Shown: positions 34,024 through 47,455 of the stretch, piece by piece
Numbering within the stretch: position 1 is the stretch's first letter
Layout of the letters: each line of letters opens with the position of its first letter
Assembly (NCBI RefSeq): GCF_000182925.2
Contig: NC_026502.1
Span: 620,001 to 684,000, forward strand
Reading direction: 5' to 3'
From: Neurospora crassa OR74A
Taxonomy: Eukaryota; Ascomycota; Sordariomycetes; Sordariales; Sordariaceae
Length of the DNA stretch: 64,000 bases
The notes under the pieces: model-generated
Databases searched by the model: none
What the model was told of the DNA's origin: nothing
The model's input: the letters and a program-made list of their open reading frames with translations, nothing else
Translations under genes and position numbers: made by a program

Positions 34024-35472
34024 TCAAAATCTAACGGTGATTGTTCTAAGTGGGTAGATTTCGCCAACCCATACCCGATCAACATAAAACCGGTACACGA
34101 CAATGTCGAGTTTTTTCAGTGAGGAAGGAAAGGAGGTCTCAATCAGCGCGAGGGCTTCTTGAGCTGTGTTTGGTGAAGGGAGACTCTCTGGAGGTGTGTT
34201 TTCATTAATGGCACCGGGATCTACCTGGGACGTGAGAAAATGGAAGGGCAGCTTGAGATATGCCAACTTTTTGAGTTCTGGTAAGCAAGATAACGTCTTG
34301 GTAGGCCCAAAGCGGGTGATATGTCTCAGGTCTTTGTCGTTTCTGGAGGCATGATGAAGCCGAATTCCGCGGTAGCCATCAAAGACCAACTCCTCTAGCG
34401 TGTCTTTGTGCCTTAAGAGAATGGAGTTCCAGTTGTCTTGAGGGGGAGGCGTAGGCCCAGAAGGCTCATATATGCGAAACGCCTCATCAAAGCCTTTGAA
34501 AAGCCGAAGTGAAGTGAGCTGTTCCACACTATCCAGCCATTCATAAACAGAGTCTAGTTGCATCGGAGAGACGTAAAGGTGGTGATCATTCCTCCAGTTT
34601 GATACACCCAAAAGCGTGATGTACTTGATGGTTGGAATGCATGACATCCAGCTATCATATTCGAGGATTTCAGAATCGCGGCGTCTGTCGTGTCTTGGGA
34701 AGGTTTGCGTGCGCAGACTGAGAGTTTGAAAGGCTGGGCGGCCGCCCTCAAGAAAGCGTCCGCTATATGTCATTTCCTCCCCATACACGAAGGGTGGATC
34801 GCAGAAACTCGAGACAGCACGCAGGTGCAGCGCGCTAAGCATTGGAGAAAGGTGAACAACACTCCACAAGGCCGAATTCAAGATTTCTCGGAAGCGATAG
34901 ACGTGGTCGGTGTGGTTCGTGGTAGCCAGTAATGGCGGTTGGAGCACATGCTTGAGGAGACTGATACGAAGTAACGTGGTGTTTGGAAGGTCGTCCACAA
35001 TGGGCGTGAACAGGATATCGCCCAAGTTATTAATGAAATGGGCCAAAGTGACCATGCCAGAAATATCCTCCCAGACGAAGGACGGTCCCATATAGAATGT
35101 AGCGCATTCGTGTGAGAATATTGGTATCAGGCATCGAATGAATTTTCTGTTTCTGGGGAAAAGAATCAGACTTCTGAGCAACGTCATGAGGCACCGAGCA
35201 CTGCTTATCGGAATCACAGCGAATAATGCACGCTGTGCTGAGAGAGACCAGTCCTTGGAAACGAGTGACAGAGCTCGCAGACGCTTTTGAATTATGCGGC
35301 AGTCGGGGGGTCGGTCCAGTGTGGTCCAAGAGAAGGTCTGAGGATCATCTTCTGGAAGGCTGCTGTAGTGCAGAGCCGAGTGCAGTACTGAAGCCACGTG
35401 CCCACATATCCGATCTCTTAGCTCCGCCGGAAGCTTCCCGATGGGCGAGGGCCTGTCACCGTGGGTCGTCAT
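34024..35472 (-). CDS. F-box protein, intronless
   Basis: Single-exon gene of 482 residues, from ATG at 35472-35470 to TGA at 34026-34024. It begins with a short polar leader, then an F-box-like segment PIGKLPAELRDRICGHVASV (about 10-29), continued by LRALSLVSKDWSLSAQRALF (about 70-89), the usual LP.E....I and L..VCK.W pattern. The remainder has scattered leucine-rich segments (LSALHLRAVSSF, LTSLRLFKGF, LEELVFDGYRGI, LKKLAYLKLPF) resembling degenerate LRRs, as in large families of fungal orphan F-box proteins. An SCF adaptor role via Skp1 is inferred from the family; the substrate is unknown. It is the last recognisable protein gene before the gene-poor right half. Its composition resembles lineage-specific fungal F-box genes more than the conserved F-box/LRR gene at 7.4-9.4 kb. 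Confidence 0.78.
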   Translation of the reverse strand: MTTHGDRPSPIGKLPAELRDRICGHVASVLHSALHYSSLPEDDPQTFSWTTLDRPPDCRIIQKRLRALSLVSKDWSLSAQRALFAVIPISSARCLMTLLRSLILFPRNRKFIRCLIPIFSHECATFYMGPSFVWEDISGMVTLAHFINNLGDILFTPIVDDLPNTTLLRISLLKHVLQPPLLATTNHTDHVYRFREILNSALWSVVHLSPMLSALHLRAVSSFCDPPFVYGEEMTYSGRFLEGGRPAFQTLSLRTQTFPRHDRRRDSEILEYDSWMSCIPTIKYITLLGVSNWRNDHHLYVSPMQLDSVYEWLDSVEQLTSLRLFKGFDEAFRIYEPSGPTPPPQDNWNSILLRHKDTLEELVFDGYRGIRLHHASRNDKDLRHITRFGPTKTLSCLPELKKLAYLKLPFHFLTSQVDPGAINENTPPESLPSPNTAQEALALIETSFPSSLKKLDIVVYRFYVDRVWVGEIYPLRTITVRF

Positions 35473-36732
35473 TGGGAGACTGGAGGGGCAAAGCAGGTGA
35501 GTACCTGAGAACGAAGAAAGTCAGATGAGAAGTTACAGGCGAGTGTCACTGCAAGGGCGGAACTGACCCGGAAGAGGACTTGTGTTTATACTACCTCCTT
35601 TGCTCGTGGGGTAGACGGCGTGGAAGCGCGGAACGGTATACGGAAATGTAGAAGCTCCACAGATAGAGATTGTCCGGCTTGATGCCCTGCGACGCTTTGG
35701 TTATTTACCGCGGCGAGCGGCGGGATCACGTAAAGCATAGGATATCCAAGGAAAACTGTTATAGCGCGGGTATGATAAGATGTGTTGTACGTGGTCAAGA
35801 AGGGCGATATGATGATGGAGAGGAGAACAGGTCCTCACCTCACTACAAGTATGGAGGTGAAAGTACGCAAATGCAGGTGGGTGCCTGAGACGTTCCTCCC
35901 CGACAAACACTCTTCGGGCGTATTCGGTACCTAACGCGTTAATGAAGTTGAGGGATATTTACCTCGAATTGCAGTATTCGTATCGCAGTAAGCATACTGC
36001 TACCTACCTACCTATACAGCTTTCGTAGAGCGTGCTTACCTATCTTGATGCAAATTGCTACCTACCCTAAACTACCTCTAGGTACAACCACCTGCACTTT
36101 GTCTAGATCTTCAATCTAACCAATCAGAGGGCCAGAATCTACCTAAGGAATGCTTACTACGTTTTCTTACCGCCGGACTGCTCAAAATTGAGCAGTACCG
36201 CACTCAGAACTATCTCTCCAACCTCGTATAGTATTTCATCAGCTATAAATACAGGCGGTCGCCATCGTGATCAGCTGGGTACATATACCGTGTATAACTA
36301 ATGCAGTAAAGACGGCCGTCGTAAGGAGTCTTTTCATGCCTTGATGCTACCTTGAACATTGCATCGAGTGAATAAGCATCGAGGTAAGCCTTACCCGACG
36401 ACAGGAACCACCCTAAGTACGAAAAAGCCGAGTCCTTGGTACCAAAATGTCGGTCAGTAGCTAACATTTCGAACAAATTGTCGATACATGTACACACATA
36501 CTACACACTCAACGCCTGTGGCATGAGCAGGTGCTCTGGAGAAAACCAAACGGACAAGCCATAAGGAAAGGCCAGAACGGCATCAACTGGCCGGGGATGC
36601 GGGATGAAAGAGCAACGAAACCACCGACAAATTACCTATATTGAAAACCATTCACCATTCCTCATCGGGTTTGCCTGCGTGCTCCTATCCTCTCGCAACA
36701 TAACCTTCAGCAGCCACTACCTCTCGCAAGCC

Positions 36733-36756
36733 GGACCGGACCGGACCGGACCGAAC
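36733..36756. repeat. (CCGGA)n short tandem repeat
   Basis: Four GGACC/CCGGA units in a row followed by CCGAACC, in non-coding DNA. Assigned only as a simple repeat. Confidence 0.7.
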
Positions 36757-37253
36757 CAAACACCCCGTCTTGCACGGGGCGCAACTTCCGTAACCCAACG
36801 TCATCCGTCACCCGTAAGGTACCGCAAAAGCCGGGGCGCACTGGCTGCATCCAGGTGCATCCTTCTCTCCATCTTCCATCCACCGGTTTCCTTACTCCAT
36901 CTATTTCGTGCCATGCCATGTGATGCCGATCCAGAGACACCGCAGAAACAAAGAAAAACGGATGAGAAATACAGTGCGCCCCTCCTTCCACCGTTTTCAT
37001 TCCACCCCCTTCCATCAATTCTCCATGTACCTATTACTTCCACTTCCACTTCCACTTCTTCTTCTTCTTTTGTGGCCCCTTCTTGCTGGGTAATCACCAG
37101 GGGTCTCCTCCGTTTCTTTGCTTCCCAGGGGTAGGTACCTATTTCCACTTTACTTTCCTCAGACTAGGTAGGGGACCAGGGGACCAGGGAGGGGACCATG
37201 AAACTACTAAGGCGGACCTAAACCACCGACCTAGGACGACGACCCCATCAACC

Positions 37254-37278
37254 TTTTTTTTTTTTTTTTTTTTTTTTT
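37254..37278. repeat. 25-nt poly(T) tract
   Basis: Uninterrupted T run in the gene-poor interval. No neighbouring retroelement features seen. Confidence 0.9.
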
Positions 37279-40200
37279 GCCATCGTGACCTAGTCAACTT
37301 CCCAAAATAAGCGAGGATACTGGATCCATTCATCTACCTACCTAGTTAGCAAAGCACCAAACGGAGGTCCGATCCGCTAGTAGGTCGGTCAATAGGCGAG
37401 GAAATAGGCGAGGGGTGTTAGGCGACCTATGTAAATGATCGCCTTTTCAATTTCTTGGTTCGCTTCTTTCACTTTCTAGTAATAACCTAACTAAAAATGG
37501 AATTGATGAAATAAGTAGAGAAAGAGAAAAAAAAAAAAACGTGGTAATCAACTAGGTAGCGAAAGATCCGGGTCCCAGTGATTTGGGACGAACCAGGACG
37601 CCGGTAACGGCCGGATCGATGCAGTGGGTTATTACCTTTTTAGATCGAAAGGGGGTGGGGGATATCAATGGGACGGGCTGGATGGGCTCCAGCAGCATGA
37701 ACCGGAAAAACTCCCGGGTTATTGGGCGGTATACCTCTACTGAACGAGTCATCCCATGTGGTGAAGCAGGGGATTGTTTATGGGCATGGGGATTAGTGAT
37801 GCTAACGACAGGTACCTAGCTTCAGGGGACCTGAGACTGAGAAACCAACACAAGTTCTAGTAAGGGGATGAACGTCAAGCAAGCCGTGGGGAAGGCAGAT
37901 GTTGAGTACAGTGTCCTCTAGGGTGTGTTCAACTTGGGTGAAACTTGAGAGAAGGATCCCAGCTCCAACAGCTGCGTCGTTGGTCGTCCCATGTCTTACT
38001 ACAATTCTCGATGCTTGAAAGATCGAGCCAAGGTACAACTGCCCTAGATCCAACTGCAAGAACATAGAGGTAGCGTCCCCAAAACCAGGACAGCCATGAC
38101 AGCTTCCAAGCCCTATCTCAGTAGGTCAGGTAGCCCGGTCCAGCTACGGTCCCCGATTCCAGCTGCAGTTTCCAACTGCACATCTGCTTCAGTACCCGAC
38201 GGAAGATAGGTACCTAACCCGACAGAACGGACATCAGAACATCCATTTCCCAAGATAGAGCATGCAAGGAGAACCCCGAACGAGCCAGGCGGACAAAGGG
38301 GGGAGGGGGACTCGAACGAGACTAATCGGCGAATCCGTGGATCCCCCCCCCCCCCCTCCAAGTGCCCATCCACTCCGTTTTCCCCAGACATTGTAGATAT
38401 TACCTAGTCTAATGGGAAGAAGAAGAAGAAAAAAACTAAATATGTTGGTTATTAGTGAGGCCTGCTTCACTTCAATGACCTCCGTTTTCGATACCTTACA
38501 TGTACCTACCAATCTAGGTAGTCTTGAAAAATTCCCCCCCCCCCCCCAAGACCCAAGAACTCGAAAAGGGTTCCATTGATCTGTCACAGGGTCAAGTCTG
38601 GTCCTCATAATCCTCAGTGCCATGCATGCATGTTGTCCCATGTGACTTCCATGCGAAGTTTTCCCATGTGACGTCCCATGTTTCTTGTCACTCGCTCGTC
38701 TCGCTCGCTCGTCAATAAAGCGAAAAGTCGCCGAGTTAAAGCCTACGACTAGGTACCTAGACTAGGTGTATATGAAGCGACCGAATGACGGCCGGACCGA
38801 CCGACCGAGCGAGCGAGCGAGCGACTGCCCTGACTAGACTAGCATGGTATATTGACAAGACATCAATCATTAGGGGTAGCTAGGGTCCGTCCTCTCTACA
38901 CAGTAGGTAGGTAGCTGGGATTTGTAGTATGCATAGGTAGGTAGCAAGGAAACGGAACTTGGTTGCTAATGCATAGTATACCTGGTGTACTGGTCTACTG
39001 ACTAATTCCCTTTTCATACTAGATGCCTTTCAGCACAGGAACAAGGGGGGGGGGAGGGAGGTGAAATTCCGGGGATGTGGAAACTCTGTTTCTTTCCTTT
39101 TTGTGACAACGATCATGGCATGGCATGGCATGGTGGTTGGTCTTAGTGTACTTGATCCCGTGGGTGCTGGTGGTGAGCAAGGTGCCTGGTTTGAACAAGG
39201 GGAAGGAAGGAAGGAAGGGGGAAAACGTGTCTGGTATGTATGTAGATGCGATTATGGTGTATGTGGGTACCTTGAAGCCTCGTGGTGTGTGTTTTTTTGG
39301 GGGTGGGTTTGACCTGGGACTACACTATTCTTTCCCATAAAGGGGAAAAAGGAAAGAGGAGGAAAAGGGGAGGGGGGGGGGTTCGTGACGAATGGGAAAG
39401 TTGGAATTGGTCCAACTGGTAAAATTGATCGACAATGATGTTCGATTAGTTTGGAAATAGCTTGCGATTTTGGGATCCAGGAATGAGGTTCAAGCAAGGG
39501 GAAATTGCTTAGCGAGGGCGCACGTGGTTTTTCGAGGTGATCGCCGTTTCAACGATTGGGACCATGGATGGGGGGACCTGAATTAAACCGTTTATAGCAG
39601 CGTTAGATAGTTCTATGAGGTGTTGTAGATCCGTATGTTGTAGCGAGGGTTTTTTTTGGGCGAGGGACCAACCTGACTGCTGAGCCTGAGTTTCTCCGTC
39701 CCACCCGGACCCCGGGTCCGTTATTGCTGTCCGCCCGGGCCCCCGGTACCCCCCGGCACCCTCCCCTGAGGGCTCGTTCAGTTCCATCCATTCGGTTCCG
39801 ACGGCGTATTTTTGACAGGGACCCCCAATAACGTTTGAGTTTCGACGATGACGAGGTCGACAATGATGACGACGGAGACAGCGAGGTTGCATTCAGCAGC
39901 ACCTTGATGTGAATCAACTGTTTGGGGGTCAATTTGTTCGTTTTGAGCCCTTGACCAACAAAGGTCTCGGTAACTCCGCCTTGGGTTCCCCTTTTGCTTT
40001 TTTTGTTTTGTGTGTCGATTTGTTTCAAAAACGTGTTTTCAGCGACCGTTATCACTCACCACTGCAGTGAATCACGACCCCTGGAAACCCCCTGAATAAA
40101 AGGGAAAAACAAAACAAGCAACGACCACGACACACAATTACAACGGCACGATTTACCATGTAGAAAGAATTGAACTGATATGTCAATACATCTTATTATG

Positions 40201-40843
40201 GTTCCAAGGAGCGTATCAGATAGCTATCAAACATCATTTTTACCCCCCATCCTGCAAAAGCAAAGAACTGAAAAACGTGGGAGTGAAATGCAAGGATTAA
40301 TCGTGATCTGGTGCCGCACATGGTGTGGTACCAAGGTGCTGTATCAAATGGTTGTAGCGGATCCCCATTTCAACGTTTTGGCGCCTTTTTTTTTGGGAGG
40401 GGGTTTTTGGGGGACATTACCTACCAACTGAATGAGAAAAGAGAGGCCCACACTTTTTTGGCACCGTATCAATCAATATCCGGACAAAATGGAACCAGGA
40501 AAACAAAAATGGTCGGGAAATTACCTCCCGACTGGAGAGAATAAAGAAACGTCAGTTTGTCAGAAATTCCACCCAACTCCGTTCTCTTCTCTTTTTCCCA
40601 CTATCAACAGTAAGGATTGAAGGTAGCCTAGGTAGCTTCAGCCCTTCCAGGAAGAAACCTCCGTTTTTCTCCATCCCGGGCAGACTTTCAGCTTGAAAGA
40701 GGGCTAGATACTGTAGCAGGAATAGTAGTAGTAGCAAGGGGGCCTTGAACATTTTCATTGTTTTCAGGGTCCTTTCTCCTGCTAGACGTCTGTCTTGCAG
40801 CGAATTGGGTTCCAAAACGGCGAACCTACAGGGACTAACAACT

Positions 40844-40880
40844 CCATGCCGTGCCATGCCATGCCATGCTATGTCATGCC
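40844..40880. repeat. ATGCC pentamer array, copy A
   Basis: Imperfect pentamer array (CCATG/ATGCC units) containing a 21-nt stretch at 40853-40873 that recurs exactly at 63730-63750. Similar but shorter arrays occur at 39114-39133 (inverted) and 45794-45806 (inverted). Confidence 0.75.
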
Positions 40881-41154
40881 ACGAGTTCCGCGCCGCCGGC
40901 GCCGCCGCGATGGTGCCCTCGTGGGTTGGTGCAGTGGAGCTGCTTCTTTCCCATCAATAATAATGCCCGGAGTTTCGAAATTCAGGGCGAGACGTAACGG
41001 AAGGGTGAATCAGGGGGGGCTGAGTGGACCTTCTGGAAGCCTGAATGGAACAACGGAAGAGGTTCGCCCACTTTCCCACTTTCGCCCAGAATAGTAATCG
41101 GGTGGAATTGGATGGCAAAAAATGGCCCTGTCACCGGCCGGCCCGCCGTCCCAG

Positions 41155-41183
41155 CTGTCTGTCTGTCTGTCTGTCTGTCTGTC
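41155..41183. repeat. (CTGT)n tetranucleotide microsatellite
   Basis: Seven CTGT units in non-coding DNA between ATGCC array A and the 41.4-kb leader-like sequence. Confidence 0.85.
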
Positions 41184-43535
41184 ATAAGGCTTGCTGCAGC
41201 CTCGATATGTATGTAGGAATGAATGGATCATGCATGCACCGGGATGGCATCTTGTGGCTGCCACCGCGGATGCGAGCCTTTTGTTTCCGAAAGTGAGGTA
41301 TGGTGTGAAGACTGTCACTAGAGTAGTAACCGTCCGATAACGACCCATGAAGTCTAACTACTGCACCGTCGAGACTGCCGACAGCAGCTCATCCTCATCA
41401 TCACCACCACTACCACCATCACCACATTACTAACCACGATGGAACCACAAAGGAAACATCTTCTCTCGCTTCAAACACCGTCAGAACAAGGAATCGTCAC
41501 TGTTTTCGACGACGATAATGGCAAGGATGACCTTTTTAGCAAAGACCACGCATGGAAGGCCCGTCCTGGCTTGAGCCTGGCAGCTGCAGCAATTTGGGCC
41601 ATGGGATCCGAGCGACTGGTAACTTGGGGAACTTGTGCCTTGATTGGGCGAACAACCAGATGACAGCTTTCAGAGTACATCAGCTCAGGGACCGGAAGTG
41701 GTCCGCGGGGGGGTTCATGTACCGGGGCACATAACTTGCGAGTGCTTGCGAGTGCTTGCGAGTGCGGAATTTGGGAGCCCTCAAACGGAAACCAGGGCGA
41801 AAGTGCCGGATGGTCCCCGGTCCCCCCTCCCCCCCCCTGGTACCAGTTTGCACAGTATTTTTGGGGGGCGGTAGTGGATAATGTCCCAGGGGGGCAGCAT
41901 TGAGGATTTGCAACCAACCCCCAGCGCTATCTTGTCGATCCGTGAATGGAAATCGATTTGTGTCTAGCCCGGACTAGCGAGCATGGAAGGCTTCCCACTT
42001 GATACCGACTGTATGGCTGAGAGATGCTAGACCATACCAGGTCTTGTTTAGGCCTGTCTCGCGCGTGTCCAGCAGCTCATGCTAAAGAGATTCAACCCCC
42101 AGGGCTCTGAACCTGGTCTTGCGTGGCCCCCGTGGGCGACAAAGACAGACTGAAGTTAAAGAAATCTCCCAAAATGGAAAACCCCCACACCACATCACTT
42201 GCCAAGTGCGATCGGAGTTCGTTTCGGGGGAAATTATCAAGAAGCTGGGGAAACACATGCCCTCTAGTGATGATGACCGTCTCTTTGGGATCAGAAGGGA
42301 CGGGATTGACCTTGGATTGAATATTTCCATGCGGGCTGACAAGGTTGTGGTTTCTTGATTTAGCCTCTCGCTCTGTGTAGCGTAGTCCGGGGAAGAGGTG
42401 GGATGGTTGAAGCTGGATCGGGAATCCGGGTAAGGGCCGGGTGAGCAGCCGGATGGCAACCGGGAACTTGCCTGGAATTACGAAGACAGGATTCTCGTGA
42501 CTTTGCGGCATGGAATAGGCGGGCGGATGAGGAAAGCTACTTACCCATCCATCCACCATCAGGGCATCACCATGTTGATACCGTGGTGAGACGGAACTTG
42601 AAAAGCTGCATGGAACACAGTACCATAGAGTGAGGGAAGAAGGGCCCGCGGAGGACCCCCACTCCGTAAGACGGGCCTCGACGGGATCTACCGCCCCGGA
42701 ACCTTTTTTTCTCTCTCTTTCTGATGCTGCTCTGGTCCTGGAGCACAAGGTCAAAGGAGGCGTGCCCCTGGCTAATGGCATGGCTGGACAGAATAAGAAA
42801 GAAGAAAGGCGAATGGAGAAAGGTGATTGGATGGTTTTTTTGCAGCTCCGCAGTTTGGTGATACACTACCTGGATACTTACTTCTACTGAGCTACTTACA
42901 CAAAACGGAGCATGATGATGACACCGCAGGACTCAAGAGTGCTCAAAGTTCAGGTGCTGTAACGGTGTATCCGCCTTCTACCATAGTGTACGGCAACTTT
43001 GTGTTGCTGCCTGTGGCGCTCTGCGCTTCGACTGCATCTACTTGAAGATGAGTGATGACTGTAACGTTATCGACGAGGCTGTGCACGACTCCCGTCTCGA
43101 TATTCCTAAGCTCCGGACATCCGATTCGTGTTGTCTCGGATGCGGGAATCGAGTTGGATGTCAAATGGGACGGCGGTAGCGGCCCAGTGACAGTAACAGC
43201 GATCCGGGAGAATCCCAAAGAAGGGGGGACGGGATGATTATAATTACTCCTGTTTGTCGTGTGGTGGTGTTACGTTCAGTCGGTCGGTACCTGACAATCC
43301 TGATAGTCCTGACGGAGCTGGCGAGGGACGGAGTCATCCAGCATCTTGTCTACCCACGCCTGTCGTCATTCCACCCTACCTACACATGGGCGCTACGTCG
43401 GTTGGTAGTAGTCATCGTAGGCAGCTTCGTGAGGTTTCGCCGAGATTACCAATGGAGGCCATATTGGCGATATTGACGACGGGATAGGCCAGACTGATGA
43501 CAGACAGCATCGCGATGATTCCCGACGACTAATAA

Positions 43536-43536
43536 C

Positions 43537-43577
<41 letters not shown>
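43536..43577. repeat. (ATG)n trinucleotide microsatellite
   Basis: About thirteen ATG/GAT units in a row. On the minus strand it reads as poly-Ile or similar and is not part of a credible gene. Confidence 0.85.
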
Positions 43578-45530
43578 CGATGATGTAACGGGATATGGAG
43601 GTGACTCGAATTCGCAGCAAAAGTGGTAAGCGAGTCAGGGTCGCTAGAGGTAATGTGAGGCTTACTAGAGGTAGAGGTATGTGAGTGCTGCCTGCCGACG
43701 ACCTGCCAGCCACATCGTGCCTTGCATAGACTGTCGTTGATCTATAAGCGGATTGATCTGAAACAATTAAAGCGATCCGAGAAGACAAGCCAGCCCAGTG
43801 ACAGCTGGTGGAGGGTGTGCGCGCGCGCCGACGGGGATCCCGTGTGACGACGATGGTGGTGGTGACTTCATCGGCTCGGGCAAGTTTGGTGGTTGTGGTG
43901 GGGTTGTCAAAGTTGTAATTACAGCGGGGGATGAAGCTCCATTTTCAGAATGAGAAATTGGGGGAAAATAGGACGAACTGTGTTTTCTGACGAATGAAAA
44001 GGATGCAAAATGCGACCTGACCAGGTCCTACCACCTGGGGGGAAATGGATGCAAAATTGAAAGTGGAGCCGTCTCAGCTGGGTTCCCCGATTTAACCCCA
44101 ATTCCCGTCAGGTCCCGCTCAAGCCTCACCACACCACTCTGGGCAATCAAGACGCGCCCCTCAATTATCAGCCACTAACCTCAACTGCATCATGCCACAC
44201 CCAGAACCTCTACCCCTTTGGATTCACTACCTACGAATGGGACCCAATGAGATGATGTGAAACCTTCGTGATGGCTGGTGCAGTGATATGGTGCCTCCCG
44301 GGGAATTCATCTCTCAGCTCCCCGCCTCATCAGGCCCGTCAGGCGTCAGGCGTCAGGCGGCCGGCCCGTGTCCAAAGAAAGCAGTGGGATCGATGAGGTG
44401 ACCCAGAGATATGGTTCAGCGCGGATTACACAACGTCGGCGACGTCGGGTGCAATCACCGCCAATGATCCCTTCTTGCGACGTTTTCCATGTCCCCTTTT
44501 GTCGATTGTTCTTTTTTTTTTTCATTCCCCGGACGACATACATCGATACGTACGATATGAGGCTTGTAATGTATGGTAGTGTACATGGCTTGGTGATCAT
44601 GCTGACTGGCCGAACAGAAGCGGCTTAGATTGTTTCGGTCTATCACTGTGACCAAGTTGATATTCTCTCCGTCATTGTCAGGGGTTGCAGTGAGGTATCA
44701 CCCTCTTTTGGGAATATTTCTTGGTGATTTGGAACCACCACTCCTCCTGCACCGCGGCCATTCCCGGTTCACACCATCCATTGCATCAGTCAGCGGGCAG
44801 CTACACAGCTCGCCTTGCTTTCACCACACCCAAAACGTCGCAAGAGGTCCCCAAATTGAGGCCCTTTTTTGAGATTTGACAAGGCGCGCCCGATCCGACC
44901 CAGGACTGCGGACCTGGGCCTGCGAGAAGGGATGTTCCCGGGATCGGACTGATACGCCCAGACGCCGTATGGGGGCATCACATCTCGGACATATCTTTCT
45001 CCAGCTTCACGTCCTCGTGAACCTAGTGTAGCAACCTCCATTTCTCCACTGGATATTGTGCATACTGTGGCGCATAGCGCATAGCCAAGCATTGTTAATT
45101 TGGGCTTGAGAATCCTGTGAGGAGGCTTTGACAGCTTGGTTGTCGACATTGACTTGAACCCCCTTATCCGATCCTGAATCTGACCCGGGGGATTCGTAAC
45201 GGAACGCAACAGCCGCCCCCGGAGCCTCAAACCCTCGGAGTTGAGAGTCTTTGATACGTACGACGGCAATGCCCGAACACATCTCTCCCCGGGTCTGGCA
45301 TTGACTTTGACACTGAATGTGTAGATGGCACACCTCAGCTACTCCTTGCCCTGGCATTACACTACACTAGCCCCGCATTCAGTCGACGAGCTAAATGCGC
45401 TCCAGCACGCAGTGTAAAGCCTTGATAGGCCCGGGGAATGGACGGAATGAACGGAACTGGGGCGGAATGAATTCATGGTGTTTTTTGAATCACGAGGACA
45501 TTGTCGAATGGTAGGCAACGTCTTGAGACT

Positions 45531-45553
45531 AGCAGCAGCAGCAGCAGCAGCAG
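45531..45553. repeat. (CAG)n trinucleotide microsatellite
   Basis: Seven or eight AGC/CAG units. It creates poly-Ala in spurious ORFs on both strands, but there is no supported gene. Confidence 0.85.
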
Positions 45554-47454
45554 TTAGCCGGGGCAGACCAGCCAGCAGCGACCTGAGACGACCAAAGACT
45601 CTGCACCATGCTCCATTTGCTCCAAGACCAGGTCGAAAAAAGTCTAGGCTGGCCTTTAGAGCATGCATTAGCGGGCTCCATAATCCTTTGGAGGTTTTGT
45701 TTGGTCTCATCCCGCTGTTTTTCTTGTCTGAGAGTACGTCTGTCTGTTGTCGGTTATCGGTTACGACTGATGCCATCTGACGATGATCCGATGGATGGCA
45801 TGGCATGTTATTCGTGTTGGTATCGAGCCTGGTCAATTCATCGTCATTACCTTTTCTTCTTCTTTTTTTTTTTCTTCTCCATCGTCCTGGGAAGCCCTGC
45901 CCCGGGTGGCTAGGCATGGACACTAGGTGGACAACAATAGACGACCGGGTGTTACCCGACGGGAGATCCTGCTCAAAGTCGTGGGGCTTTTTCGTGGTCG
46001 CCGAATGACAATGACAACGGGATATCGTGGACTCGGGCTCCGGTCGCCGGTTCCAGGCCGGGCAATGGGTGATGGCTGGCTTTTCATGTCGTGAAGCTCA
46101 ACTTGGGCATATGATCTGCGCCCTCGTTTTAACGTAGGGGTCAATCTGAGGCTTCAGTTGCTGTCACTGCTCTTGCGTAGCAACCATAGAGGTTCTTGCG
46201 AGCTGGACGGACAGCTGGATCGGAGTTCTGAGTGGTGGGTGGGGGTCCACATGGTGTCGTTTCGTTCAATTCGGGGTTCGGGAATGGCTGCACCCGACTG
46301 CACTGCACTGATGGGCGATGCAGGCACAAAGCACGGAGCACAGAAAGCACAGGGCATTTGGTGGTGTCAGTCACGTCTTACCAGGTAGGCAGGTACACAC
46401 TACACTACAGAGAGGTAACAGCACTGGGCAACGGTTCAAGCTCCCCTCACGCACAGACCTTTTGTTCGAACGGGCCATCCCACGGCAATCCTCTGATCGC
46501 TGGTTGTGTTAACGTCGGGTCGGCGTTCCTGACTTGGTTGACATTGCAGGAGTCAAATCAAGCAAGCAAGCAAACAAACAAACGACCGGATAACTTTGTC
46601 CATCAATCAATCAATCAATCAATCAAGGTAGCGCATCCGTCCGTCCACCCGTTCCGGGCCGCAGCGAACATTAAAGATCGAACGGGCCTTACCTACCGTA
46701 TACCTTACTGTACCTTTCCATATGACCTAACGACATGGGATGATGGAAGCTCAGGTACCGTACCGCGCCCCGTGCCTGTGGTTGAGAGGTAGGTAGGTAC
46801 GTAGGTCGTTACGACAGCCGACGACGACGACGACGACCGGCCCGGCTACCGGCCCGCCAGCAGCAGCACCTGCCCTGGCTGGCTGGCACCTATGTACACT
46901 ACCTTCGTTAGAATACCTACGCTACCCCGGAATTAGCTCCGCTGATAGTGTGGTTCGCTGTAATTTAATCTCCATCCTCTTTGTTCGCGCGGGTCGGGCG
47001 CAACGCTTCAATTTTAGTAAAAACGGTTCGATTCTCAATAAAACTGAATGAACAAACGAACGAACGAACGGGTCCCGGAAAGTCCGTCCGCTCGCTTGCT
47101 GCCATTCTTAGAGAAGCGAGAAATCACAGACAGCTTTTTTGAAATGTGTGTGTGTGTGTGTGTGTCTCTGTGTGCGTGTGGGTGGTGGGTGTTCGTTTTG
47201 AAAGAAAGGAAAAAAAAAAAAAAAGTGATAATGAGTGATGCATGGTTAAGTAAGTTCCCGCGTTTTGGGCTTGACATATGCTGCCACGTATGTAACATAC
47301 ATAGGTGCACCCACGCACCCACGCACGCACGTCAACAAAGAAGGGGGAGAGAAAAGAAAAAAAAAAAGAAAAGAAAAAAAAGGGAAGAAAATAGTGATAG
47401 ATGCAAGTTGCAAGTGTCAATAACTGCGCGGCAGGCAGTCGTGATTCAGACCCG

Positions 47455-47455
<1 letters not shown>

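Noticed and set aside
36243-36497. 84-residue minus-strand frame with protein-like composition
   Set aside because: No ATG at its beginning, no flanking exon found, and no similarity recognised; too short to support.
41439-41663. 74-codon plus-strand ORF after a CA-rich, leader-like stretch
   Set aside because: Start context is good, but the product has no recognisable feature and no intron or downstream structure supports a gene. Worth checking only if RNA-seq shows transcription.
45357-45923. 188-residue minus-strand ORF with poly-Ala
   Set aside because: The Ala run comes from the (CAG)n microsatellite and the Lys/Arg-rich start from an A/G tract; no real coding signal.
46980-47045. GGTTCGATTC string resembling a tRNA B box
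   Set aside because: No acceptor, D or anticodon stems can be formed around it, so it is not a tRNA gene.
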